Shown here: in pieces, positions 36,136-45,449 of the stretch
Layout: the number at the start of each line of letters is the position of its first letter
Position numbering within the stretch: the stretch's first letter is position 1
Assembly: GCF_000617845.2 (NCBI RefSeq)
Contig: NZ_DF820425.1
Coordinates: forward strand, 5,214,741 to 5,278,740
Source of the DNA: Bradyrhizobium sp. DOA9
GTDB lineage: Bacteria > Pseudomonadota > Alphaproteobacteria > Rhizobiales > Xanthobacteraceae
Length of the DNA: 64,000 nt
Direction of reading: 5' to 3'
Program-made: the position numbers and the translations under genes
Notes under the pieces: model-generated
What the model was told of the DNA's origin: nothing
The model's database searches: none
What the model saw: the letters and a program-made list of their open reading frames with translations, nothing else

Positions 36136-38460
36136 TCACCATTTGTAGGAGACGCTGGCGGTGATACGCCGACGATCGCCGTAGAAGCAGGACGAGGCCG
36201 ACGCGCAGCTGGCGACATAGATCTTGTCGGTCAGGTTGATCACGTTCAGCGCCGTGCGCCAGTTCTGCCACTCGTAATGGAGGGCGAGATCGCCGAGCAC
36301 GACCGCGGGAACCTCGAGCGTGTTGGCAGTGTCCGCCCAGGACGAGCCGATGTAACGCACGCCACCGCCAAAGCCGAACCCTGCGAGCGGACCGTCCTTG
36401 AAGGTGTAGTCCGCCCAGCCGGACACCAGGAGTTCGGGCGTGTTGGTCGGTGTCTTGCCGACGAGCGTCGGATCGAGATCCTTGCTCACAAAGAGATTGT
36501 AGGAGGTGAAGGAGCCGATGAATTTCAGCTCCTTCGTGGCGTTGGCCACCGCTTCGAGCTCGATGCCGCGCGAGGTCACCTCGCCGGTCTGGTTTTGCAG
36601 CACCGGCGTCGTCACCGTCGTCGTCGCAACGTTCTGGCGAACCAGATCGAAAACCGAGACAGTGAAATAGCCGTCGAATCCGACCGGCGCGACCTTCACG
36701 CCGATCTCGGCCTGCTTGCCGGTCTCCGGCAGGAACAGCTGATTTTGCGCGTTAAGGCCGATGATCGGGTTGTAGCTCGTCGAATAGGAGACGTAGGGCG
36801 CGATGCCATTGTCGAAATTGTAGATCAGCCCCGCCCGCCCGCTGAACTTGCTGTCGTCGCGGCTGGCAACCGTGGCGCCGGTGTCGCGGGCTTCCTGGGT
36901 CGTCTCGACCCAGTCGTTGCGGCCGCTCAGCACCAGCGTGAAGTTGCCGAGCTTCATCTGATCCTGGAGGTAGGTGCCGGCCTGCTTCTGCGTGATCAGG
37001 TAGTTGCGGAACGGCGCGCTTGATAACGCAACCTCGGCCGCGCCGTAGGCGGGATTGAAGACGTTGATCGAGGATACGCCGAATCCGAAGGCCTGGTAGT
37101 CGTCGATCTGATAGCCCTTGAGATCGACACCGAACAGCATCGTGTGCCTGATGGCGCCGGTGTTGAAACGGTACTCCAGCTGGTTGTCGAGATTGGCCTG
37201 GTTCGCGGTGTTTTTCGCATACCAGTTATAGCGGCCCATCGTCGCCGTGTTGATGTTGTCCCAGCCGTTGCCGACATAGCCGCGATAGGTGATGTCGACA
37301 TGCGCAAAGCGCGCGTTCTGACGGAACGTCACATCGTCGGTGAGATGGCGCTCGAACTGGTAGCCGAGCATCTCCTGCTCGCGCGTGAACTTGTCGACGC
37401 TGGGGTCGCCGGCGAAGAAGCTGGTCGGGATCTTGCCGAAGGGCGCGCTGGTCACCGTGCCCTGATAGGGCAGGAAGTTGATGCCGCGGGTGTCCTGCTT
37501 CGAGGCCGACGCCAGCACCGTGAAGGTCGTGTCGGCATCGGGCTTCCAGGTGAACGACGGTGCGATGAAATAGTTGTTGTCAGGCGTGAAGTCGACCTGC
37601 GTGCCGCCGTTCCTGACCTCGCCGACGAAGCGGTAGAACAGCTTTCCGTCCTGGGGCTGCGTCGCGACCGGCCCGCCGACATCGAAGCCGACATAGGCGT
37701 TGCCGAAATTGTTGACGCCGGTCTCGATGTAACGGATCGGCTCGGCCGGCGGCATCTTGCTGATGACGTTGACGATGCCGCTCGGGCTCGATCCGCCGTA
37801 GAGCACGGCGGACGGACCGCGCAGCACTTCGACACGTTCCATGTTGGACGGCGGCAGCCGCCAGCTCGCATAGGCCGTGTAGAACAGCTGCATGCCGTCA
37901 AGGAACAGCCCGATGTCGTCGGACTTGAAGCCGCGGATCAGCCACCAATCGTTGCGCGTGTCCGCACCGAAGGTCCCTGCCCGCACGCCGGCGGTGTAGC
38001 GCAGGACCTCATCGAGCTTGTTCGGCTTCTGGTCGCGGATCTGCTCGGCACCGATGACGGACACCGCCTGCGGCGTTTCCATGATCGGCGTGTTGGTCTT
38101 GGTGCCCGAAGAGCTGCGGCCGGCGACGTAGCCGTTCACCGGACCGCGCGGCGTCTCGACGAAGCCGACGTCGCGCCGTGGCTGCGGCTTGTTGCGCTCG
38201 GTGGTCTGCACCGGTGATCGCGCCGCGCGGCGCTGTGGAGCCGCGGCAGCACGTCTGCGTGTTTGCGGCGCGGTGACGGTTACCGAAGGCAGATTTTGCG
38301 CGCCACTCTGCGCGGAAGATTGTGCAAGCGATGCCTGAGGCATCAAGACCCAAGCGGATGCGGTCGCCAACACGGCCGACCGCAGCATTCCAAGACTGTT
38401 CAACGCGCCACCCCGAAGCTGCATGTTCGATGCGTCATGCCGCCTGTCCCGGAACGGCAT
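36136..38460 (-). CDS. TonB-dependent siderophore receptor
   Basis: This outer-membrane receptor has up to 774 residues and takes up ferric siderophores. A signal peptide is visible as MLRSAVLATASAWVLMPQASLAQ (start of this segment at codon 25), so the true start may be at 38460, 38424 or 38388. A Pro/Arg-rich linker follows. The plug domain (about 120-250) has TPIMETPQAVSVIGAEQIRDQ, WWLIRGFKSDD, MERVEVLRGPSAVLYGGSSPSGIVNVISK. The 22-strand barrel ends in SVSYKW with the usual terminal aromatic residue. No siderophore genes, ExbB/D or FecIR pair are near. Iron-dependent control is expected for the family, but I found no convincing Fur or Irr box. Confidence 0.92.
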   Translation of the reverse strand: MPFRDRRHDASNMQLRGGALNSLGMLRSAVLATASAWVLMPQASLAQSSAQSGAQNLPSVTVTAPQTRRRAAAAPQRRAARSPVQTTERNKPQPRRDVGFVETPRGPVNGYVAGRSSSGTKTNTPIMETPQAVSVIGAEQIRDQKPNKLDEVLRYTAGVRAGTFGADTRNDWWLIRGFKSDDIGLFLDGMQLFYTAYASWRLPPSNMERVEVLRGPSAVLYGGSSPSGIVNVISKMPPAEPIRYIETGVNNFGNAYVGFDVGGPVATQPQDGKLFYRFVGEVRNGGTQVDFTPDNNYFIAPSFTWKPDADTTFTVLASASKQDTRGINFLPYQGTVTSAPFGKIPTSFFAGDPSVDKFTREQEMLGYQFERHLTDDVTFRQNARFAHVDITYRGYVGNGWDNINTATMGRYNWYAKNTANQANLDNQLEYRFNTGAIRHTMLFGVDLKGYQIDDYQAFGFGVSSINVFNPAYGAAEVALSSAPFRNYLITQKQAGTYLQDQMKLGNFTLVLSGRNDWVETTQEARDTGATVASRDDSKFSGRAGLIYNFDNGIAPYVSYSTSYNPIIGLNAQNQLFLPETGKQAEIGVKVAPVGFDGYFTVSVFDLVRQNVATTTVTTPVLQNQTGEVTSRGIELEAVANATKELKFIGSFTSYNLFVSKDLDPTLVGKTPTNTPELLVSGWADYTFKDGPLAGFGFGGGVRYIGSSWADTANTLEVPAVVLGDLALHYEWQNWRTALNVINLTDKIYVASCASASSCFYGDRRRITASVSYKW

Positions 38461-38780
38461 GCGCTCGTGATGACGCTTATGTGAGGGCGCGCGATTTCCC
38501 TAATTGAAAGCTTCTTAGAAAGACTCTTAGATGCGATCCAACATGTCCGGAGATTGCTGCGAGATCAGCGCGCCGACTTCTGATTATCCGATTCTCAGAC
38601 CGTTTGCGGAAGCCCGGGCCCGTCGCCTTAGCTTTCGTCGGAGCCGGACGCGACAACCGGTCCCGCCCGGCCCGGACGGGCAGATGAAACCATTTTGCGG
38701 AACCCGCGAAACCATCCGGAAACAGATGGTCCTTAGAAGATGAGCCCATAGACGACGGCAAAGCCCGTCGGGAGGCTCAG
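38461..38780. other. Divergent control region between the TonB receptor and a small membrane protein
   Basis: About 320 bases without a convincing gene. It contains the upstream regions of both divergent genes. An AT-richer patch near 38498-38530 (with TTAGAAAGACTCTTAG) is a possible regulator site for the receptor gene, but its symmetry is poor. Confidence 0.45.
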
Positions 38781-38984
38781 ATGAACCACTCTATTCATTC
38801 TGCTGATCGTGCGACCCACCTGAAGATCGTGGTGGTGGCGCTGGTGGCCGGCATTGCCGTGGCCGGCTTCGGGATCGCGGCCCGCACCAATGCCGATTAC
38901 AGCCAGACCGCCCAGTCCACCCAGGTCATCAAGGCCGGCAAGCCCGTGGTGGTGACCAGCGCGGGGACGTCGGAGATTCGCTGA
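38781..38984 (+). CDS. Small single-helix membrane or exported protein
   Basis: The 67-residue protein has GGGAGG 6-7 bases before its ATG and one hydrophobic helix (IVVVALVAGIAVAGFGIAA, residues 16-34). A short polar tail ending VIKAGKPVVVTSAGTSEIR follows. I know no function for it. A good terminator hairpin follows 25 bases after the stop, which supports a real transcript. Confidence 0.65.
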   Translation: MNHSIHSADRATHLKIVVVALVAGIAVAGFGIAARTNADYSQTAQSTQVIKAGKPVVVTSAGTSEIR

Positions 38985-39008
38985 GACCTGCCCTTTTGGC
39001 TGACCATT

Positions 39009-39031
39009 GGCCGCCGCCGGGCGGCCTTTTT
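39009..39031 (+). terminator. Rho-independent terminator after the small membrane-protein gene
   Basis: GGCCGCC and GGCGGCC form a GC stem with a four-base loop (39009-39026), followed by TTTTT. It is placed just after the stop at 38984. Confidence 0.85.
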
Positions 39032-39143
39032 CGTTTTCCAGAGCAATGCTTAGCGGGGACGCCCAGGGGAAGCGCAACGTCCTTGACTTCACCATGTCCC
39101 CCCTTTAAGTCCCCCCTCGTTCCGCGCGCGTTCAGCGAACCAC

Positions 39144-39220
<77 letters not shown>

Positions 39221-39422
39221 TTTTTGGCAACCCCCTCATAAGCTTAGCCCGAACCTCTCGACGCCTTTCGCGGCTCTGCGCGCAATTTCAGGCGGCCGTC
39301 GGGAACTCTCGGCATAGTCAGCCCGCGTCCGAATCGTCTACGCCTGGAAAGACTTAGAGGGACCCCACATATTCTCGGCTGTTTTCGGGACTCCCTGTCA
39401 TTGGACGATGAGGAGGCCAGAC

Positions 39423-39752
39423 ATGGCTAAGAAGGATCCGGCCAAGAAGGATTCGGGGAAGAAGGCCGCCGCGCCCGCCACGATCACGCTCAAGCACCTC
39501 GCCGCCGACATTGCCGAGCGCCAGGATGTCTCCAAAAAGCATGCCGAGGCGGTCCTGACCGACATGGTCGATTTGATCACCAAGCACCTCAAGAAGGGCG
39601 ACCGGGTCCGCATCGTCGGCCTTGGCATCCTCCAGGTCCGCAAGCGCGCCGCCCGCACCGGCCGCAATCCCTCCACCGGCGAAGCGATCCACATCAAGGC
39701 CAGCAGGAAGGTCGCGTTCCGCCCGGTGAAGGAACTGAAGGAGGCGATCTGA
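39423..39752 (+). CDS. HU-family DNA-binding protein with lysine-rich N-terminal tail
   Basis: The 109-residue protein is preceded by AGGAGG at 6 bases, which fixes the start at 39423. Residues 1-19 are a Lys/Ala/Pro tail, unlike the compact 90-residue E. coli HU. The HU/IHF fold follows, with DVSKKHAEAVLTDMVDLI, GDRVRIVGLGILQVRKRAARTGRNPSTGEAI (beta-arm with the conserved Arg-Asn-Pro tip) and IKASRKVAFRPVKELKEAI. It bends and compacts DNA in the nucleoid. Lys-rich tails occur on HU proteins of several rhizobia. Confidence 0.93.
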   Translation: MAKKDPAKKDSGKKAAAPATITLKHLAADIAERQDVSKKHAEAVLTDMVDLITKHLKKGDRVRIVGLGILQVRKRAARTGRNPSTGEAIHIKASRKVAFRPVKELKEAI

Positions 39753-39867
39753 GGGTACTTTTCGTTAAGCTTGATCCTCAAGCCTGACCCGAGCTCGTTC
39801 CGGCCGCATCGCAGCCCGCTTTTCTGATATACCGCCAGCTTCCCGAACACCCGGCGGTTGACCAGAA

Positions 39868-41118
39868 ATGTCCTCCCTCTCCTTTTCACATACCGTGACC
39901 GAGCGCTTCCTGCGCTACGTCACCATCGACACCCAGTCCGATCCGGCATCGCCCCACTCGCCGTCGACCGAGAAGCAAAAGGATCTCGGCCGCGTGCTCG
40001 CTGCCGAGCTGAAGGCCATGGGCGTCGCGGACGCGCATCTCGACGAATACGGCTACGTCTACGGAACGATCCCGGCCAACACCGACAAGAAGGTGCCGGT
40101 GATCTGCTTCTGCTCGCACATGGACACCTCGCCCGACGTCACCGGCAAGGACGTCAAGCCGCAGGTCGTGAAGAACTATCGCGGCGGCGACATCGTCCTG
40201 CCCGGCGACACCAGCCAGGTGATCCGCTTCAACGAGCATCCGGCGCTGAAGAGCCAGATCGGCAACGACATCATCACCACCGACGGCACCACGCTGTTGG
40301 GGGCCGACAACAAGGCCGGCGTTGCCGAGATCATGGATGCCGCGCATTTCTTCCTCAACAATCCCGACGTGAAGCACGGCACCATCAAGATCCTGTTCAC
40401 GCCGGACGAGGAGATCGGCCGCGGCGTCGACAATGTCGACCTGAACAAGCTGGGGGCCGATTTCGGCTACACCATGGACGGCGAGAGCGCCGGCTGTGTC
40501 GAGGACGAGACCTTCTCGGCCGACGGCGCCACCATCACCATCAACGGCGTCAGCGCCCATCCCGGCTACGCCAAGGGCAAGATGGAGCACGCGATCAAGA
40601 TCGCCGCCGCCATCGTCGAGCGTCTGCCGAAGGAGGGCTGCTCGCCCGAGACCACCTCGGGCAAGCAGGGCTTTCTGCATCCGATCGGCATCGACGGCGC
40701 GCTGGAACAGGCGACGCTCTCCTTCATCGTCCGCGACTTCACCGAGGACGGGCTGAAGGAGAAGGAGGCGCTGCTCGAGGGCATCGTCAAGGACGTGATG
40801 AAGGACTATCCGCGCTCGACCTACAAATTCGAGGTCAAGGAGCAGTACCGCAACATGAAGCAGGTGATCGATCGTCACCCGCACGTGCTCGAATACGCCA
40901 TCGAGGCGATCCGTCGCGCCGGCCTGCGCCCGATGCGCACCGCGATCCGCGGCGGCACCGACGGCTCGCGTCTGTCCTTCATGGGCCTGCCCTGCCCCAA
41001 CATCTTCGCCGGCGAGCATGCCTTCCATTCGCGGCTCGAATGGGTCAGCCGGCAGGACATGGAAAAGGCGGTGCAGACCATCGTGCATCTGGCGATGATC
41101 TGGGAAGAGAAGGCCTGA
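39868..41118 (+). CDS. pepT: Peptidase T (tripeptide aminopeptidase)
   Basis: The 416-residue zinc aminopeptidase of family M20 removes N-terminal residues from tripeptides. Metal and catalytic motifs are CSHMDTSPD (His and Asp), LLGADNKAGVAEIM (bridging Asp), FTPDEEIGRGVD (catalytic Glu pair), YTMDGE, and the C-terminal FAGEHAFHSRLEWV with the last ligand His. GGTDGSRLSFMGLPCPN is also diagnostic. It is cytoplasmic and monocistronic, with a hairpin after the stop. Confidence 0.95.
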   Translation: MSSLSFSHTVTERFLRYVTIDTQSDPASPHSPSTEKQKDLGRVLAAELKAMGVADAHLDEYGYVYGTIPANTDKKVPVICFCSHMDTSPDVTGKDVKPQVVKNYRGGDIVLPGDTSQVIRFNEHPALKSQIGNDIITTDGTTLLGADNKAGVAEIMDAAHFFLNNPDVKHGTIKILFTPDEEIGRGVDNVDLNKLGADFGYTMDGESAGCVEDETFSADGATITINGVSAHPGYAKGKMEHAIKIAAAIVERLPKEGCSPETTSGKQGFLHPIGIDGALEQATLSFIVRDFTEDGLKEKEALLEGIVKDVMKDYPRSTYKFEVKEQYRNMKQVIDRHPHVLEYAIEAIRRAGLRPMRTAIRGGTDGSRLSFMGLPCPNIFAGEHAFHSRLEWVSRQDMEKAVQTIVHLAMIWEEKA

Positions 41119-41139
41119 GGCTTCCTGCAGACGTCGACG

Positions 41140-41163
41140 ATGGCCGAGCTTGCGCTCGGCCAT
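41140..41163 (+). terminator. Stem-loop terminator after pepT
   Basis: ATGGCCGAGC and GCTCGGCCAT form a 10-base stem, 22 bases after the pepT stop, followed by a weak T-rich stretch (TTCCATTTGATT). Because the stem is symmetrical it could also serve the converging gene at 41182. Confidence 0.7.
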
Positions 41164-41181
41164 TTCCATTTGATTGAGAGC

Positions 41182-42066
41182 CTACGGCACCGGCATTGCG
41201 CGCGGGGTGCGATGGAAGCGGTTGGCGCTCGCCATCCAGCTCGGCAACGGTGCTCCGTCGCGATGTCGTCCGCCGGCCACGGCTGCAGCCCAGGCGACTG
41301 CGGCGCCGATCAGGGTCGCGGCTGCGACGGAGAACGCCACGATGATCGAGTTGCGTCGCGCGCGGTTGATGGCCGTCTTCGAATCCACGATCAGCGCATC
41401 CACCCGCCGCTCGGACTCGGGGGCCGCCAATCCCGTCGCGGCAGCGACCAGTTGCACGAGGTAGGTCCGATCATCGGCGCTGACGCCGCTGTGGCTGGAC
41501 GAGGTCATCAGGATACGTCCGGCTTCGGCGCGCGCGTCCCTCAGGTCGGTGTTCGGCGCGCGGCGCGGCGCGCGGAACAGCTTGTCGAGCTCATAGCTCA
41601 ACAAGGGCTCGGCCGCCGAAGTGTTGCTGGCCGAGCTGCGCATCGGCGAACGGTCGATCGCGGCGGCGCCGAGGAGCGCCAGCAGCGCTGCGCCGGCCAG
41701 GACCGCGAGCGCCCAGGCCGTCAGGCCATGGAGTCCGTCCCGCCGCTCGCCGTCATCCTCGATCGTTGCGAGCGCGGGTTCGGACCGGGTCGTTCGGCCG
41801 GCGACGTAGCCGCCGAAGCCGAAGCTGATGATCGCCTGGATGATCAGATACAGCCCGGAGAGCAGCGCCAGCGACGCCGAGGCATCGCGCCAGGTCGGCG
41901 AGGCCGAGCTGACACCGAGGCCGACCGCGACGCCAAAGCCGATCAGGATGAACGACATTGCACTTGCAGCAAGCGCGCCTGCGAAAACCGAGCTCCACTG
42001 GATCGTTCGAGGCGCCTCGCCTGCCAGGCCGCCTTCCATGACCTCTTCCCGTACGAGCGTTTCCAT
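41182..42066 (-). CDS. Hypothetical membrane protein
   Basis: The 294-residue protein has hydrophobic segments at about 24-50 (VFAGALAASAMSFILIGFGVAVGLGV), 66-92 (ALLSGLYLIIQAIISFGFGGYVAG), 115-137 (LTAWALAVLAGAALLALLGAA) and 243-267 (IIVAFSVAAATLIGAAVAWAAA). Between helices 3 and 4 lies a ~100-residue soluble domain. It converges on pepT. Upstream by 10 bases is a 24-residue membrane protein on the same strand, probably co-transcribed. I do not recognise a functional family. Confidence 0.7.
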   Translation of the reverse strand: METLVREEVMEGGLAGEAPRTIQWSSVFAGALAASAMSFILIGFGVAVGLGVSSASPTWRDASASLALLSGLYLIIQAIISFGFGGYVAGRTTRSEPALATIEDDGERRDGLHGLTAWALAVLAGAALLALLGAAAIDRSPMRSSASNTSAAEPLLSYELDKLFRAPRRAPNTDLRDARAEAGRILMTSSSHSGVSADDRTYLVQLVAAATGLAAPESERRVDALIVDSKTAINRARRNSIIVAFSVAAATLIGAAVAWAAAVAGGRHRDGAPLPSWMASANRFHRTPRAMPVP

Positions 42067-42076
42067 TGCCGTTCTC

Positions 42077-42151
42077 TCAGCGTAGGCCGAAGAACGACAG
42101 GATCGCCATGATGACGACGATCAAGCCGATCAGATAAATCAACCCGTCCAT
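42077..42151 (-). CDS. 24-residue single-helix membrane peptide
   Basis: The frame reads MDGLIYLIGLIVVIMAILSF then FGLR and TGA. It is almost entirely one membrane helix with a basic C-terminal end. A strong GGAGGA lies 7-8 bases before the ATG. It ends 10 bases before the start of the larger membrane-protein gene, so the two probably form an operon. Very short proteins of this type often bind and regulate a larger membrane partner, but the function here is not known. Confidence 0.65.
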   Translation of the reverse strand: MDGLIYLIGLIVVIMAILSFFGLR

Positions 42152-42289
42152 TGTCCGTCCTCCTCAGTTCTTCTGCTCGCTAATCGCGAGCTATGAGGAA
42201 CGTTCCAAATTGGACAGATCGTCTGGAACGAACTTGGAAGATGCGGGTTGTCTGCTCAAGTCCTAGGGATAGAGATTGTGAGCATATGA

Positions 42290-42318
42290 GGCCTCAGCCG
42301 GCTCGACCGGCTGGGGCC
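42290..42318 (+). terminator. Strong isolated stem-loop, possible terminator
   Basis: GGCCTCAGCCG pairs with CGGCTGGGGCC around a GCTCGAC loop. TTTCC follows on the plus strand. It stands between divergent genes, with no annotated gene ending just upstream on the plus strand, so it may terminate a short untranslated transcript. T-run support is weak. Confidence 0.4.
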
Positions 42319-42425
42319 TTTCCGCGTTGCGGCCGGCGCGTCTCCTCCTGTCGTATGTTAACGACGCCGGGACCGGGATCATCAATGATGCGATCGGGGC
42401 GGAACCTCCAGATCAGGAGAGGCGC

Positions 42426-42656
42426 GTGGATCGCAGAACGGCGTGCCTGCATCAAGCCAATGCATTCCGGGAGAAGGCCCTCGCCGATCCCGAGCACCAG
42501 GACGAATGGATCGACGAAGCCATCAAATGGCTGGAACGGGCGATGGAAGCGAGCTGTCGCGCCGTCGTCACCATGGAAGGCGACGAGGGCAGCGAAACTC
42601 CGGCGCCCGCGATCGAGACCACGGCGCCACATCGGCGCGTCATTGTGCGGCAGTGA
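42426..42656 (+). CDS. Hypothetical small soluble protein
   Basis: From the GTG at 42426 (AGGAGA about 6 bases upstream) the frame gives 76 residues: a helical core with HQANAFREKALADPEHQDEW and IDEAIKWLERAMEASC, then a variable tail. A similar short helical pattern (Arg-Lys-Ala, then Trp-x2-Ala, then Trp-Leu) occurs in unnamed rhizobial proteins. An upstream ATG at 42327 lies just past the stem-loop at 42290-42318 and is less likely. The function is unknown. Confidence 0.45.
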   Translation: MDRRTACLHQANAFREKALADPEHQDEWIDEAIKWLERAMEASCRAVVTMEGDEGSETPAPAIETTAPHRRVIVRQ

Positions 42657-42776
42657 GTGGCGCAGGCAGCGTATGCGCTGCTGCGGCAATTGTTCGAGGG
42701 ACGTAACAATATTGCGGGTCGACACTGTTCCCGCAGCCATGCTAGGCCGAGCACAGACCGCAACCAGAGTGACCTC

Positions 42777-43139
42777 GTGCTCGCAAGCCGCCAGCCCTCA
42801 GGATCCTGCCGCTCGCGCACCTGGCGCGGGCTGCTGTCCGTGCTGATCGCGGCCGTCTATCTGATCGCCGGCGCGCTGCACGGCGTACACGATATCGACG
42901 TCACCACGCCCAGCGGCGGCTCGGAGATCGCCGCGATGCTCGATGGCGCCAGCGGCCACCTCGACCACAAGGCCATCGGCGGACATCATTGCCACGGCTG
43001 CTTCTCGGTGACCGTGGCACAGCCGGCGCCAGCGACAGCAGCAACCGCGCTTGTGTCGGCGCCGAACCCGCAACGGGCCCCGCGGCTCGCCGGAATCGTT
43101 CCCGATACCGACTCTCCTCCTCCCAGACCTGTTGCCTGA
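42777..43139 (+). CDS. Small His/Cys-containing membrane-anchored protein ahead of the metal-efflux operon
   Basis: The frame is open from upstream; the GTG at 42777 is the best guess for the start, giving 120 residues. It has one hydrophobic segment (LLSVLIAAVYLIAGALHGVHDI) and then a metal-ligand-rich stretch GHLDHKAIGGHHCHGCFSV, followed by a Pro/Ala-rich tail. Such short proteins with a His-Cys cluster are often found before czcC-type genes and may bind metal in the periplasm. It precedes czcC by 55 bases on the same strand. Confidence 0.5.
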   Translation: MLASRQPSGSCRSRTWRGLLSVLIAAVYLIAGALHGVHDIDVTTPSGGSEIAAMLDGASGHLDHKAIGGHHCHGCFSVTVAQPAPATAATALVSAPNPQRAPRLAGIVPDTDSPPPRPVA

Positions 43140-43194
43140 ACGGATTGGTCGGGCGCCCCGCGCCCTTTAGGTTCATGCTTCACGGGTCGGTTTC

Positions 43195-44463
43195 ATGTTT
43201 CGCAGGGGAATGGCCGCGCGCCTGGCGTGCGCGGCAGCGTGTCTGATTGCAGCATCGACGCTTTCGCACGCCCAGACTTTGACGATGCGGAGCGCGCTGT
43301 CGCGCGCTCTGGCCGCAAGCCCGCGCCTGACGGCGGCGGAGCGCGACGTCGGCATCGCCACGGGCCAGCGCATCCAGGCGGGCGCCCTGCTCAATCCGGA
43401 GCTGTCCTACGAACAGGACGATTCATTCGGCTCCGGCAGATATCGCGGGACGCGCTCGGCCGAGACCACGCTGCAGATCAGCCAGGCCTTCGAGCTGTTC
43501 GGCAAGCGCGAGGCGCGGATCGCCGCAGGCGCAGCCGGCGTCGAGGTCGCGGCGATCCAGCGCAAGGCGATCAGGCTGGAGGTGCTGTCGGAGACCGCGA
43601 TCGCCTTTCTCAGCGTGCTCGGCGCGCAGCGGCGGATCCAGATCCTCGACGAGCAGATCGCCGCCATCGACCAGCTGACACCGCTTCTGCGCCGCCGCGT
43701 CGAGGCCGGCGCCTCCTCGCCGGCCGAGACCGGCCGCGCCGAGGTCGCCTCCGCCCTGGTCAAGGCCGACCGCGAGCGCTTCAAGGCGACGCTGGCGAGC
43801 GCCCGGCGCGAGCTTGCGGTGTTGATGGGCGATGCGTCCGCGAAGTTCGGCGAGGTCTCGGGCCGGCTCGACACCACCGGCCGGCCGCCGACGTTCCAGT
43901 CGGTCGTCGCCGCCATCGATGCCAATCCACAATTGGTGCGCTGGACCGCGGTCTATGCCCAGCGCAATGCCGAGCTGCTGCTGGCCCGGCTCAGGCCGTA
44001 TCCGGACGTACGGATCGCGGCCGGCTGGCGCCACTTCAACGAAACGGGCGACGATGCGGCGCGGCTGACCGTCTCCGTGCCGATCCCCGTGTTCGACCAG
44101 AACCAGGGCAACATCCTCTCCGCGCAGGAAAGCCTCGCCAAGACCAAAGCCGAGCGCGAGGCCAATCGCAACACGCTGATCGTGATCGCCGGCCGCGCCT
44201 ATGACTCGCTGCAGGGCTCGCTACGCGAGCTCGCGGTGCTGCGCGAGACCGCGATCCCCAAGGCCGTCGAGGCGTCCGAGGCGATCTCGCAAGGCTACGG
44301 CCAGGGCCGCTTCACCTTGCTCGAGGTGCTGGACGCGCAAGCGAGCGTCAGCCAGGCGCGGCTGCGCGAGCAGGAGGCGCTGCAGAATTTCCACGCCGGC
44401 GTGGCGATCATCGAGGGCCTCGTCGGCAATCCCTTTGCGCTGGCCCGGGAGAGCGCGCGATGA
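43195..44463 (+). CDS. czcC: CzcC-like outer-membrane efflux protein (TolC family)
   Basis: The 422-residue outer-membrane channel of a metal RND pump has a signal peptide ending around residues 22-26 (ASTLSHAQ). Two OEP repeats follow: ALSRALAASPRLTAAERDVG to QISQAFELFGKREARIAAG, then the second half with PIPVFDQNQGNILSAQESLAK and YGQGRFTLLEVLDAQASVSQARLREQEAL. Both halves are diagnostic of CzcC/CusC proteins. Its stop overlaps the czcB start as ATGA. Confidence 0.9.
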   Translation: MFRRGMAARLACAAACLIAASTLSHAQTLTMRSALSRALAASPRLTAAERDVGIATGQRIQAGALLNPELSYEQDDSFGSGRYRGTRSAETTLQISQAFELFGKREARIAAGAAGVEVAAIQRKAIRLEVLSETAIAFLSVLGAQRRIQILDEQIAAIDQLTPLLRRRVEAGASSPAETGRAEVASALVKADRERFKATLASARRELAVLMGDASAKFGEVSGRLDTTGRPPTFQSVVAAIDANPQLVRWTAVYAQRNAELLLARLRPYPDVRIAAGWRHFNETGDDAARLTVSVPIPVFDQNQGNILSAQESLAKTKAEREANRNTLIVIAGRAYDSLQGSLRELAVLRETAIPKAVEASEAISQGYGQGRFTLLEVLDAQASVSQARLREQEALQNFHAGVAIIEGLVGNPFALARESAR

Positions 44464-45449
44464 AGACGTCTTCCACCATCATCCTCGTGGCCATCGCCGC
44501 CGCCGCGCTCGGCGCTTACGGCTATTCCCTGCTCGCAGCGGACAAGCTCGCGCACACCGAGCATGGCGAGCACGCCGAGCATTCCGAACACAAGAAACCG
44601 AACGATCGCGTCGAGCAGGACGAGCACGGCGCCGACCGCATCCGCATCTCCGACGTCAAGCTCGCCGCAGCCGGCGTGGTGCTGGCGGAAGCCGCCAGCG
44701 CGACGCTGACCGACACGCTCGCCTTCAACGGCATCCTGCGCGCCAACCAGGAAGCCGTGGTGCAGGTAACGCCGCGCTTTCCGGGCCTCGCCAAATCCAT
44801 CCAGAAGCGGATCGGCGACAAGGTCGGCAAGGACGACCTGCTCGCCGCGATCGAAAGCAACCAGAGCCTGACCGTCTACGAGCTCAAGGCGCCCATTGCC
44901 GGCACCATCATCGAGCGGCAGATCTCGCTCGGCGAATACGCCTCCGAGCAGAAGCCGGCCTTCGTCGTCGCCGACCTCTCCACCATCTGGGTCGATCTGT
45001 CGATCTACCGGCAGGATCTCCGCCGCGTCCGCCTCAACGACGAGGTGCTGATCGATCCCGACGACGGCCGCGGCGAGATCAAGGGCACGATCTCCTACAT
45101 GGCGCCGATCGGCAGTAGCGAGACCCAGACGGCGCTGGCGCGCGTGGTGCTGCCCAATCCGGACGGTCGCTTGCGGCCCGGCCTGTTCGTCACGGCGCGG
45201 CTGATCCTCGCCGCGCGCAACGTCGCGGTTGCCGTCCGGCGGAGCGCGATCCAGACGCTGGAGAACAAGACCATCGTGTTCGTGCGCGAGGACGGCGACA
45301 AGATCGAGGCGCGTCCGGTCGAGCTTGGCGATTCCGATCCGCGCCACGTCGAGATCAAGGCAGGCCTTGCGGCCGGCGAGCATTACGTCGCGGAGAACAG
45401 CTTCGTCGTGAAGGCGGAGATGGGCAAGGGCGAGGCCGAGCATGATTGA
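44460..45449 (+). CDS. czcB: CzcB-like periplasmic adaptor of the metal RND pump
   Basis: The 329-residue membrane-fusion protein has an N-terminal membrane anchor (IILVAIAAAALGAYGYSLLA). A His/Glu stretch HTEHGEHAEHSEHKK (about residues 29-43) probably binds metal. The lipoyl/hairpin part with IESNQSLTVYELKAPIAGTIIERQISLGEYASE and the beta-barrel (IWVDLSIYRQDLRRV) follow. It bridges CzcA and CzcC. Start and stop overlap both neighbours. Confidence 0.9.
   Translation: MKTSSTIILVAIAAAALGAYGYSLLAADKLAHTEHGEHAEHSEHKKPNDRVEQDEHGADRIRISDVKLAAAGVVLAEAASATLTDTLAFNGILRANQEAVVQVTPRFPGLAKSIQKRIGDKVGKDDLLAAIESNQSLTVYELKAPIAGTIIERQISLGEYASEQKPAFVVADLSTIWVDLSIYRQDLRRVRLNDEVLIDPDDGRGEIKGTISYMAPIGSSETQTALARVVLPNPDGRLRPGLFVTARLILAARNVAVAVRRSAIQTLENKTIVFVREDGDKIEARPVELGDSDPRHVEIKAGLAAGEHYVAENSFVVKAEMGKGEAEHD

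Noticed and set aside
38498..38530. Possible Irr or Fur box upstream of the TonB receptor
   Set aside because: TTAGAAAGACTCTTAG has only partial symmetry and fits neither consensus well enough.
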